Of a stretch of 64,000 nucleotides of DNA, positions 9,122 through 15,616 are shown piece after piece. The position numbers were made by a program, and so were the translations under genes. Numbering within the stretch: position 1 is the first letter of the stretch; every line of letters begins with the position of its first letter. The DNA is from Micromonospora sp. WMMD1102 (lineage in GTDB: Bacteria > Actinomycetota > Actinomycetes > Mycobacteriales > Micromonosporaceae). The DNA lies in NCBI RefSeq assembly GCF_029626265.1, contig NZ_JARUBN010000002.1:62001-126000 (forward strand). The letters run 5' to 3'. The notes beneath the pieces were generated by a model. It worked only from the letters and a program-made list of their open reading frames with translations. It made no database searches and was not told where the DNA came from.

Positions 9122-10296
9122 ATGACACGCCGTCCGGCTTGTCGGCCGGGCGGCGTCGTAGCGGTCAGGCTGTGGCGGTGGCAGATCCTGTACGCGTGCG
9201 GCGGCTGAGTGATCAGGAAGGTCAGCAGCTACTGCGAATCACTCGCCGGGGAACCGGTTCCCCGATCCGCCTGCGGCGGGCGATGGTCGTGCTCGCCTCG
9301 GCCGGTGGGAACACGGTGCCGGCCATAGCCCGCCTGGTCCAGGCTGACGAGGACACGATCCGGCAGGTCATCCACCGGTTCAACGAGATGGGCATGACCA
9401 GCCTGGACCCTCAGTGGGCGGGTGGCCGTCCCCGCCAGATCAGTAGCGACGAGGAACAGTTCATCGTCGAGACGGCCAACACCCGCCCCGAGAAGCTGGG
9501 GCGGCCGTTCACCCGCTGGAGCATCCGCAAGCTCGCCGACCACCTGGGCTCGCATGCCGCCCGCCGGGTCCGGATCGGGCGGGAACGACTGCGGCAGATC
9601 CTGCACCGACACCGGATCACCTTCCAGCGGACCAAGACGTGGAAGGAGTCCACCGACCCGCACCGGGACACCAAACTCGCCCGGATCGAGTACGTGAGCA
9701 GCCATTTCCCGCAGCGGGTGTTCGCCTTCGACGAGTTCGGGCCCCTGGTGATCCGTCCGCAGGCCGGCACGGGGTGGGCACCCGCGGGCCGTCCGCACCG
9801 GCTGCCGGCGAACTACCACAAGCTGCACGGCGTCCGGCAGTTCCACGGCTGCTACTCCGTCGGCGACGACCAACTCTGGGGCGTCGTCCGGCGCCGCAAG
9901 AGCGCCGCGAACACCCTCGCCGCGCTCAAGTCGATCCGAGCAGCACGTCCGGACGGAGCACCGATCTACGTCGTCCTGGACAACCTGTCCGCGCACAAAG
10001 GCCGCAAGATCCGGGCATGGGCGGCCCGCAACAAGGTCGAGCTGTGCTTCACCCCGACCTACGCCTCCTGGGCCAACCCGATCGAGGCCCAGTTCGGGCC
10101 GCTGCGCACCTTCGTCATCGCCGGCTCCAACCACCCGAACCACCCGGCGCTGACCCGAAAGCTGCAGACCTACCTACGCTGGCGCAACGCCAACGCCCGC
10201 CACCCCGACGTCCTGGCCGCCCAACGCCGCGAACGAGCCCGCATCCGCAGCGAACGCCAACGACGCTGGGGCCAACCCGCCACCCGCGCAGCCTGA
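9115..10296 (+). CDS. IS630-family transposase
   Basis: The 393-residue protein carries an N-terminal helix-turn-helix pair (about 45-95, including TVPAIARLVQADEDTIRQVI) and a DDE domain: FAFDEFG (first Asp, about 204), YVVLDNLSAHK (second Asp, about 287) and NPIEAQFG (Glu, about 322). The order and spacing are those of IS630 transposases. The start is taken at the GTG within the left inverted repeat, but a later GTG around 9171 is possible. Confidence 0.93.
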   Translation: MLDDTPSGLSAGRRRSGQAVAVADPVRVRRLSDQEGQQLLRITRRGTGSPIRLRRAMVVLASAGGNTVPAIARLVQADEDTIRQVIHRFNEMGMTSLDPQWAGGRPRQISSDEEQFIVETANTRPEKLGRPFTRWSIRKLADHLGSHAARRVRIGRERLRQILHRHRITFQRTKTWKESTDPHRDTKLARIEYVSSHFPQRVFAFDEFGPLVIRPQAGTGWAPAGRPHRLPANYHKLHGVRQFHGCYSVGDDQLWGVVRRRKSAANTLAALKSIRAARPDGAPIYVVLDNLSAHKGRKIRAWAARNKVELCFTPTYASWANPIEAQFGPLRTFVIAGSNHPNHPALTRKLQTYLRWRNANARHPDVLAAQRRERARIRSERQRRWGQPATRAA

Positions 10297-10298
10297 CC

Positions 10299-10329
10299 CC
10301 AACACCCTGAACGTTCATGGTCACGGCAC
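10299..10329 (-). repeat. IS630 right inverted repeat
   Basis: Read on the minus strand this begins GTGCCGTGACCATGAACG. It is followed outward by the TA duplication at 10330-10331. Confidence 0.93.
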
Positions 10330-10429
10330 TAGCCGGACTGTTCGGCGTTCTCGCGTTCCCTTGCATCCTTCCGCCGGAATTCAAGTTTCGGGCGGCTTCC
10401 TTACATTCCAAGATCCCCAGGGAGGGGTC

Positions 10430-10804
10430 ATGTTCCAGAAGTACGGTAAGGCGCTCGCCGCCGTCGCTGGTGCGGCGCTCACGATCGCGTACGGCGCCCT
10501 GTCCGGGGACCAGCGCATCGAACCGGACGAGGCGGTACAGATCGCCATCGCCGCCGCCACCGCTGTCGGCGTGTATCTGGTGCCGCTGGTGCCCGAGTAC
10601 CGGTGGGCGAAGACGGCGGTCGCTGCTGTCCTCGCCGTGCTTCAGGTGCTCGCCACCGTCATCCTCGGTGGGTTGGACTCGAACGAGTGGATCGCGCTGC
10701 TGCTCGCCGCGCTGACCGTCCTCGGTGTCGGCATCACCCCGGCCGTGTCGGACAACGGGGTGGCCAACATCCAGCCGCGCACGGTCGACGGCGAGACGAC
10801 CTGA
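10430..10804 (+). CDS. Holin-like membrane protein
   Basis: The 124-residue protein is read from the ATG at 10430, which has a strong GGGAGGGG ribosome site just upstream; the longer ORF from 10361 lacks one. Hydrophobic segments lie near residues 8-24, 36-56, 62-80 and 84-103, and the C-terminus is short and polar. Before the IS insertion this gene lay about 100 bp after the coiled-coil protein, so it belongs to the same lysis cassette. Holin is the favoured but unproven role. Confidence 0.65.
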   Translation: MFQKYGKALAAVAGAALTIAYGALSGDQRIEPDEAVQIAIAAATAVGVYLVPLVPEYRWAKTAVAAVLAVLQVLATVILGGLDSNEWIALLLAALTVLGVGITPAVSDNGVANIQPRTVDGETT

Positions 10805-10956
10805 TGGCTGTCGTCATCCTGCTGCTGCTGGTCGCCGCCGCCGTCCTCGCCGTGGCGCACGCGTTCGGGGTTGGCGGACGAGTCAACCTCGGCTGGCTCG
10901 CCATCGCCTGCGTAATCGCGGCCGTGTGGACGCTCCCCGCTCTCACGGCCTTCTGA
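10804..10956 (+). CDS. 50-residue membrane peptide, last gene of the late operon
   Basis: ATG at 10804 overlaps the preceding TGA (TGATG). The product is almost wholly hydrophobic, with two probable TM segments (about 3-20 and 29-47). It is coupled to the holin-like gene and followed by the late-operon terminator. Function unknown, possibly holin or antiholin. Confidence 0.6.
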   Translation: MAVVILLLLVAAAVLAVAHAFGVGGRVNLGWLAIACVIAAVWTLPALTAF

Positions 10957-11030
10957 CTCTCCCCTCACCACCCCCCGGGGGGAGGAAACCGGCGCCTGAA
11001 ATCCTCGCTCCCCAGCCTGGTCGGCGCCCG

Positions 11031-11090
11031 CCGCCCCCACCTGCCTCGTGGCTTCCGATAGGGCCACCGGCAGGTGGGGGCGGTCTTTCT
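11031..11090 (+). terminator. Rho-independent terminator of the late (tail/lysis) operon
   Basis: A perfect 15-bp stem pairs 11031-11045 (CCGCCCCCACCTGCC) with 11069-11083. The loop is 23 nt and TCTTTCT follows. It separates the rightward late genes from the leftward early genes. Confidence 0.85.
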
Positions 11091-11153
11091 GTGTCTGGAT
11101 AACCGGGAGTGGCTGTGGATGACTGCCTGATCATGCGGCGCGTGCGGTAGGCG

Positions 11154-11381
11154 TCAGGCAGCCTTGCCCACCTGGTACGTCGTCACGGCGCCGGTGAACA
11201 GGTCCGTCACGTCCTCGGCGTACGGCTCGATCTCCTCAACGATCCAGCCCTGGCCGGTCAGGAACTCGGCGTGGAAGGTGCAGACAGCGTGCGGCCGTTG
11301 CCAGCCGGGCTTGCGGGCCTTGTGGGTAGCGGTGCTGTCGATGTCACCGTGGTCGGTGCGGATGCACTGTGCCTGCTGCAT
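11154..11381 (-). CDS. Hypothetical protein, 75 aa
   Basis: A small leftward gene convergent with the late operon. The N-terminal half has dispersed His and Cys residues (CIRTDH, HAVCTFHAEF), so it may bind metal. The C-terminal half is acidic. Not recognised. Confidence 0.5.
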   Translation of the reverse strand: MQQAQCIRTDHGDIDSTATHKARKPGWQRPHAVCTFHAEFLTGQGWIVEEIEPYAEDVTDLFTGAVTTYQVGKAA

Positions 11382-11456
11382 GGTTGTCTCCGTCCGGTCT
11401 TGGTAGGAAGCGCGTTCCTGAATCTTGGCGAGGTGGGTGGGGCCGCGTCTCGTGTG

Positions 11457-11717
11457 TTAGGCGCTGCACCAACCGAGCATGGGATCGTGCTCGCCGGCCG
11501 GCCACCCGCAGAGTTCGCAGGTCTCGATGCCGCGCTCGTTGAGTTCAGTCTCGATGGCGACCAGCACGACGATCCAAGGTGCCCGCTGGTCAACGTCGTC
11601 GTTTGCGGCGTTTGCCAGGCCACTGCCGACCTTGTAGTCCCGAATCAACTCGTCGGTGGAGCGAGAGATCACCATCGTCCGCATGTCATCCCGCAACTGC
11701 TGGGCCGTCTTTGCCAT
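11457..11717 (-). CDS. Small protein with C-terminal CxxC/H knuckle; paralogue of the 52527 gene
   Basis: The start was chosen at the second Met because GGGGAGAG lies 6 nt upstream of it (86 aa). The C-terminus reads IETELNERGIETCELCGWPAGEHD, which is mirrored by the protein at 52527 (IETQFERRGIPHCGECGRPNGQHE), so the two are paralogues at opposite sides of the element. The Cys/His set could hold one zinc. It is divergent from the HTH gene at 11815. Role unknown. Confidence 0.7.
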   Translation of the reverse strand: MAKTAQQLRDDMRTMVISRSTDELIRDYKVGSGLANAANDDVDQRAPWIVVLVAIETELNERGIETCELCGWPAGEHDPMLGWCSA

Positions 11718-11763
11718 CTCGGCTCTCCCCTTCACCATGTCCTGCTGACATGGACAACGTTAC

Positions 11764-11808
11764 GCTTCCCCTCTAAAGCTTGTCAATACCAGCAGGACAA
11801 CGTATTTT
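11764..11808. promoter_or_regulatory. Divergent promoters sharing their -35 region
   Basis: Rightward: TTGTCA (11780-11785), 17-nt spacer, TATTTT (11803-11808), six bases before the ATG at 11815, so the transcript should be leaderless. Leftward: TTGACA (11786-11781), 18-nt spacer, TAACGT. The inverted pair TGTCCTGCTG / CAGCAGGACA flanks the region and could be a shared operator. Confidence 0.6.
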
Positions 11809-11814
11809 CGGTGC

Positions 11815-12021
11815 ATGGACGGCTACCTCACCAGCGCGCAACTCGCCGACAAACTCGGCATAAAGCCCTCGTCGGTCCATCGGTACCGCACCCGGGGCGA
11901 TGTGCCTGAGCCTGACGAGTACGTCGGTCGGACGCCGCTATGGAAGGAGACATCCATCGAGACGTGGCTCGCCGAGCGACCCGGCCAGGGGTGGCGGAAG
12001 GGCAAAACCAAGGACGCGTGA
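11815..12021 (+). CDS. Excisionase/AlpA-like helix-turn-helix protein
   Basis: The 68-residue protein has a winged-HTH start typical of excisionases and AlpA/MerR-like DNA binders: LTSAQLADKLGIKPSSVHRY, then a wing with RTRGDVPEPDEYVGR and TPLWKETSIETWLAERPG. It is a candidate recombination directionality factor or early regulator. The transcript appears leaderless, and the gene is divergent from 11457-11717. Confidence 0.75.
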   Translation: MDGYLTSAQLADKLGIKPSSVHRYRTRGDVPEPDEYVGRTPLWKETSIETWLAERPGQGWRKGKTKDA

Positions 12022-12022
12022 C

Positions 12023-12223
12023 CTACGCCGCTACCAGGCGGTCAGGATCGATGCCGCGCTCGAACATCCACTGACCCAGCGCGCCGATGTCCCGGGGCTC
12101 CCGCTGCGGAGCCGACGCCACCCACGAATCCGACACCCGCCACACCAACACCCGGCCGTCGGGCCAGATCTCGATCCGCCACCGGCAGCGTTCGACGTCG
12201 TACGGGGTGAGCCAAACTCGCAC
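12023..12223 (-). CDS. Hypothetical protein, 66 aa
   Basis: The GTG at 12223 lies 28 nt after the stop of the upstream gene. The protein has a beta-hairpin-like, Trp-rich N-terminus (VWLTPYDVERCRWRIEIW) and an acidic helical C-terminus. The upstream extension of the ORF is low complexity and rejected. Not recognised. Confidence 0.5.
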   Translation of the reverse strand: MRVWLTPYDVERCRWRIEIWPDGRVLVWRVSDSWVASAPQREPRDIGALGQWMFERGIDPDRLVAA

Positions 12224-12251
12224 CTGCCGGGGGTACCCGCCACGGCAGGGT

Positions 12252-12461
12252 TCAGGCCGCCCGCAGATCGAGCGGTGCGACCGGCCCGCCCGGATACGGC
12301 ACCAGCTCGCCCGCCCGCGTCCGCTCAGCCCACACCAGCATCCGACACGACCCGTCCGGCCCGCACTGCGCACACCGCCCCGACCCAGACACCCTCGGCT
12401 GCGGCACATGCTGCGCGACGACCAGGTCCGCCCCGGTCGTCAACGCTGTCCACGACGTCAC
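12252..12461 (-). CDS. Hypothetical Cys-containing protein, 69 aa
   Basis: The GTG start at 12461 overlaps the upstream TGA (GTGA), so it is coupled to 12458-12940. It contains GRCAQCGPDGSCRM, a possible zinc knuckle. Not recognised. Confidence 0.55.
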   Translation of the reverse strand: MTSWTALTTGADLVVAQHVPQPRVSGSGRCAQCGPDGSCRMLVWAERTRAGELVPYPGGPVAPLDLRAA

Positions 12462-12940
12462 CGCCCACCCACCGCCCTCCACAGAGCCTCCACCGAGGCG
12501 AGCAGCACCACGCACGGCTCCGGGCAGTCCCGGCACCCGACACGATGCCCGGCAAGCCACACCATGCGGTCATCCACGCGCGGTTCGTCCGGCAGGATCC
12601 GTGCTACCCGGAGCAGCACATACTCACTCGGCATCCGGCCGGGAGCGTGAGACCACTCACCGGGGGCGAGGTAAAGCCACCAGCCGTCCAGCAGCTGCGG
12701 GTCCGGCACCACCGGTGACGACGGGGTGATGTGGGCGGGACGGCCTCGGTTCCCGCCCGGCTCGGTCGGGAAGCGCGGGGACCGGTTACGGCGCTGTTCG
12801 GCCGGCTGGTCGTCGGGCAGCGGGTCCGGGACGTGGGAGCCGTAGGCGCCGGTCATGCCGAGGTAGCTGGACGCGGGCACGGCCACATCCCCCGGGTCGG
12901 CCGGTTCGAATCCCCGTGCTAGCCACCGCCATCTACCCAC
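12458..12940 (-). CDS. Hypothetical protein, 160 aa
   Basis: The start at GTG 12940 is supported by GGGAGG 6 nt upstream. The N-terminal 60 residues are proline-rich and probably disordered. The C-terminal half is folded, Trp-rich and has GHRVGCRDCPEPC. It is the first gene of a three-gene leftward run. Not recognised. Confidence 0.6.
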   Translation of the reverse strand: MGRWRWLARGFEPADPGDVAVPASSYLGMTGAYGSHVPDPLPDDQPAEQRRNRSPRFPTEPGGNRGRPAHITPSSPVVPDPQLLDGWWLYLAPGEWSHAPGRMPSEYVLLRVARILPDEPRVDDRMVWLAGHRVGCRDCPEPCVVLLASVEALWRAVGGR

Positions 12941-12961
12941 GAGCACCTCCCGGGTGTGTGG

Positions 12962-13029
12962 TGCGTGGCGGCGCCGACGCTGGGGAGCGGTCCCCTGAGG
13001 CGCGAGAGGGGTACCGGCGCCGCCACGCA
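12962..13029. repeat. Long perfect inverted repeat
   Basis: A 15-bp arm at 12962-12976 (TGCGTGGCGGCGCCG) is repeated inverted at 13015-13029, around a 38-nt loop that itself contains GGGGA/TCCCC pairing. It has no U-tract on the plus strand and lies upstream of 12458-12940. It could be a leader hairpin, a protein-binding site or part of a small RNA. Confidence 0.6.
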
Positions 13030-13160
13030 ACTACGGGGCTGTAACAGTCCGCGCCCCCGGCAGCGAACCGCTACGCCATACGCCGGGGATTCCCCCACCG
13101 GCAATTCCACACTGTCACCCGCAGTCCAAGGTCACAAGTAGACGCATGGCTATTGGCCAG

Positions 13161-13194
13161 CAAAAAGGAAGATCCGGCGCCCGAAGACGCCGGA
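13161..13194 (-). terminator. Terminator of the XRE-DUF397 operon
   Basis: On the minus strand a TCCGGCG/CGCCGGA stem with an 8-nt loop is followed by TTCCTTTTTG. It lies 20 bp after the stop of the DUF397 gene. Confidence 0.8.
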
Positions 13195-13213
13195 CCTTCA
13201 AACGCGAAACGGA

Positions 13214-13444
13214 TCAGATGTGGTCGAACTCGCCAGCCTTCGCCCCCGCGAGGAACACCGTCCACTCCCGCCGGTTGAACACCTGCACCGCAGCCACCGG
13301 CCCGGCCTTGCTGTCGGCGATAGCCACATCACCCGACCCGTCCTCGGCCGACGCCACAAACAGGCAGCCGTCACTCCCGCCCGACGTGGAACCCTTCACC
13401 CAACGACGAAACCGTGGATCACTCGTGTTGCTGAACTTGGACAC
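13214..13444 (-). CDS. DUF397 domain protein
   Basis: The 76-residue protein has the DUF397 pattern: W-K-x-S-x-S-x-G near residues 15-22, CLFVASAEDG, AIADSK and the closing EWTVFLAGAKAGEFDHI. DUF397 proteins are short partners of XRE-DUF5753 regulators in actinomycetes and are generally encoded next to them, as here. It probably modulates the regulator encoded at 13456-14370. Confidence 0.88.
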   Translation of the reverse strand: MSKFSNTSDPRFRRWVKGSTSGGSDGCLFVASAEDGSGDVAIADSKAGPVAAVQVFNRREWTVFLAGAKAGEFDHI

Positions 13445-13455
13445 GGCACAACCTC

Positions 13456-14370
13456 CTAGACCGAGGCGGCCAACTTGGCGGCCACCTCACCGATCAGGGC
13501 CGCACTGTCCGCGTCAGACAGGGCAGCCCCGCGCAGCCGCTCATGCAACTGCACATACCCGTCGACCTCGGCAGCGTCCGTGATCAGCAGATCGGTCGTT
13601 ACCGTGTCGACGATGACGATCGTGGGATCGTCCCGGTCAGCGTACGAGTAGATCGTGTACGGAGATCGAGGTGCCGCGCCGATCCCGTTCGCCACCTGCG
13701 CATCCACCGGCAACACCTGGACACTCACATCGCGGCGCTTCGCCAGGTCAAGCAGGTGGTGAAGCTGGTCGAGCATGACCGGGGGTGGCACCGGCCAGCG
13801 CCGCACGGTCTGCTCCTCCAGGATCACCGCGTACCGCTCCTCCTCCGACACGACGCCGAAGATCTCCGCCTGACGTCGGAGCCGGCCGGCGACGACCGCA
13901 TCCACATCTACGTCCTGCCCGTCGGTGCCGACCTGCGCCCGGTAGCGCGCGTAAGCCTCCGTCTGTACCGGGCCGGGCAGCAACGCCACGCCGTAGTCGA
14001 GGATCAGCTCTGTCCGATACTCGGCCATCGCGAACGCCCGCTGCCGGTTCCGCATCGGGTCGGGGCCGCCCATGAACGCGTACTCGGGCCGGTCCCACCA
14101 GCCGCCCTCGGCGCCATCCTCAGCGCACGCGTCGAGCACGTCCCACAGGTCACTGCCGCGCTCCACGTCAAGCGCCCGAACTGTTTTGCGCGCCAGCGTG
14201 AGATTCGTCTTCCGGGTCAGGTTCTCCGCCGGCTGCTCCAGGCGGCCAACCAGCGACTTGCTGACACCGGCCCGCTCCGCAAGCCCTGCGAGCGTGTAGC
14301 CCCGCTCGGCGCGAAGCCGGCCCAGTTCGCGGGCGAGGCGGATGCGTCTCGACAGAGGATTACCAGCCAT
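13456..14370 (-). CDS. XRE-family regulator with DUF5753-like C-terminal domain
   Basis: The 304-residue protein starts at ATG 14370, just ahead of the HTH. The HTH lies at about 20-60 (YTLAGLAERAGVSKSLVGRL). Residues 100-300 match the DUF5753 style: an AMAEYRTELILDYGVALLPG segment, an RLRRQAEIF turn, then ILEEQTVRR and IVDTVTTDLLI. Paired with the DUF397 gene downstream, it resembles the WhiJ/BldB-type regulatory pairs of actinomycetes. In this element it may act as a lysogeny or host-interaction regulator, but an immunity role is only inferred. Confidence 0.85.
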   Translation of the reverse strand: MAGNPLSRRIRLARELGRLRAERGYTLAGLAERAGVSKSLVGRLEQPAENLTRKTNLTLARKTVRALDVERGSDLWDVLDACAEDGAEGGWWDRPEYAFMGGPDPMRNRQRAFAMAEYRTELILDYGVALLPGPVQTEAYARYRAQVGTDGQDVDVDAVVAGRLRRQAEIFGVVSEEERYAVILEEQTVRRWPVPPPVMLDQLHHLLDLAKRRDVSVQVLPVDAQVANGIGAAPRSPYTIYSYADRDDPTIVIVDTVTTDLLITDAAEVDGYVQLHERLRGAALSDADSAALIGEVAAKLAASV

Positions 14371-14417
14371 GAAGTCCCCGTTTCCGATTGGAGATTCCCC
14401 CGTGGGCAACGCACATC

Positions 14418-14431
14418 GTACCGACGGGTAC
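14418..14431. promoter_or_regulatory. Candidate operator upstream of the XRE-DUF5753 gene
   Basis: GTACC-GACG-GGTAC is a perfect 5-4-5 palindrome 48 bp upstream of the regulator start, overlapping a possible minus-strand -10 (TACGAT). It is a plausible autoregulatory site. Confidence 0.4.
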
Positions 14432-14488
14432 AGCCTGTGAGGTAGTGGTGCATTTACCGCTATCCTTGACGGCAGGACACGGCAATGT

Positions 14489-14521
14489 GAGGGGCCCCGG
14501 TACGCGTCTCCGGGGCCCCTC
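14489..14521 (-). terminator. Terminator hairpin at the end of the FtsK-type operon
   Basis: A perfect 12-bp stem (GAGGGGCCCCGG with its complement at 14510-14521) and 9-nt loop overlap the last codon of 14520-14852. U-runs are weak on both sides, but the stem is very stable and separates two leftward transcription units. Confidence 0.65.
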
Positions 14522-14852
14522 AAGCCTTCTTCGTACGCACGGGCAGCAGCTCGACCCGATCACGCTTCCTAGCCAGCGGCCCGGACCGGAGAGTCCGCAG
14601 GAACTCGTCGGCGCACGACACAACCTCCACGTCGCCGCACCACACCCGCACCCGCCAACCGGCCAGCCGCTCCCAGTCGGGTTCGACATCCCAGAACAGC
14701 AGCGCCATCTTCTCCGCCGCGAACCGCTCAGCCCACTCGTGTTGCTCCTGCGGGGCGCCGGGCACGGACAGGGTGCCGAACGTTTGTACCTCGCCTCGTC
14801 GGCCGTGGACCCGCCACTGCCAGACTGTCGCTCCCCCGTGACATGCGCTCAC
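14520..14852 (-). CDS. Hypothetical protein, 110 aa
   Basis: The start is the GTG of a GTGA overlap with the upstream gene; the longer ORF to 15074 is a shadow. The protein is Trp-rich with alternating strands and helices (WQWRVHGRRG, FWDVEPDWERLAGW), and the C-terminus is basic. It is the last gene of the transfer-like operon. Not recognised. Confidence 0.6.
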   Translation of the reverse strand: MSACHGGATVWQWRVHGRRGEVQTFGTLSVPGAPQEQHEWAERFAAEKMALLFWDVEPDWERLAGWRVRVWCGDVEVVSCADEFLRTLRSGPLARKRDRVELLPVRTKKA

Positions 14853-15613
14853 CTGCGACGCCGCCTCGGCCGGGTCACCCGACGCCACCAGCGGCGCACC
14901 CGCGCGTAGCCGATCGACCCCCACACGACGGCGAACGGCGCGCACGCGACAGCAGCAGCCGGGGCTATCCGCAGCTCGTCCCACAACAGCCACGACCCGC
15001 GCAGCCCGACAGCGAAGAACGCCAGCCAGAGCACAGCCAGGCCGGACACCCACCATCGGCGTCGATCCCACCACCGGGCCAGCCGGGACCGAGAAGCACG
15101 GGTCGGCGTCTGCGGCCCGCTGGCACGCCTCGGACGCGGAACCCGGTCCTTCGGCGGCGGCACCCAGCCCGGCTCACGCCGCTGCCGGTGCTCGACAGCA
15201 CGCCAAATCTCGATCCGGTCCGGGTTGTCCGTATTGAACTCGTAGTTGTAGACCGGCCGCTGCGGCGCCTGACCGGGAGCAAGAGTCACACCGTGCTTGA
15301 TGTAGTACTGCTCCCGGGCGTCGAGTTCAGCGTCAGTCCACCAACCCTCTTCGATCGTCCACGACCCGCCGACGATGGTGTCGGAGAACGGCTGGCAGTC
15401 GCGGTGCTGCTCCTCTCGCTGCTTCACCGTCTGCCGGGACTTGCCGACGTAGCCGACTACCACCTGACCGGCGATCGGCATCCCGTGGGCATCAACCGCC
15501 CAGCATGGGATGCCGTACACGGCGCCACGGCGACGCACATCGGGCGACGGCAACGACTTCGCGGGCCGGGTCGCACCTATCGCGCCCGGCCCGCGAACAG
15601 TGTTGGCGACCAC
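14849..15613 (-). CDS. GIY-YIG-like domain protein with C-terminal membrane segments
   Basis: The protein has 254 residues. The N-terminal half contains VYGIPCWAVD and VVVGYVGKSRQTVKQREEQH, a layout like the GIY-YIG nuclease core (strand, YVGKS, conserved Arg, QH). A Glu/Tyr helix follows (DAREQYYIKHG). Two probable TM segments lie near 190-210 and 217-238, ending in an Arg-rich tail. It sits 3 nt after the FtsK-like gene and resembles the ancillary membrane proteins near TraB in AICEs. Nuclease activity is a guess. Confidence 0.5.
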   Translation of the reverse strand: MVANTVRGPGAIGATRPAKSLPSPDVRRRGAVYGIPCWAVDAHGMPIAGQVVVGYVGKSRQTVKQREEQHRDCQPFSDTIVGGSWTIEEGWWTDAELDAREQYYIKHGVTLAPGQAPQRPVYNYEFNTDNPDRIEIWRAVEHRQRREPGWVPPPKDRVPRPRRASGPQTPTRASRSRLARWWDRRRWWVSGLAVLWLAFFAVGLRGSWLLWDELRIAPAAAVACAPFAVVWGSIGYARVRRWWRRVTRPRRRRR

Positions 15614-15616
15614 CGG

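Larger units (their letters stand above)
9091..10329 (+). mobile_element. IS630-family insertion sequence (1239 bp)
   Basis: The element is bounded by near-perfect 31-bp inverted repeats (9091-9121 and 10299-10329; 29 of 31 match, outer bases GTGCCGTGACC). Both ends abut TA (9089-9090 and 10330-10331), the duplication typical of IS630/Tc1-mariner elements. One transposase gene fills it. The intact ends and ORF suggest a recent, possibly still active, insertion. Confidence 0.95.

Noticed and set aside
12896..12930. GGTTCGAATCC resembling a tRNA T-arm
   Set aside because: It lies inside the coding region of 12458-12940 and has no pairing acceptor, D or anticodon arm.
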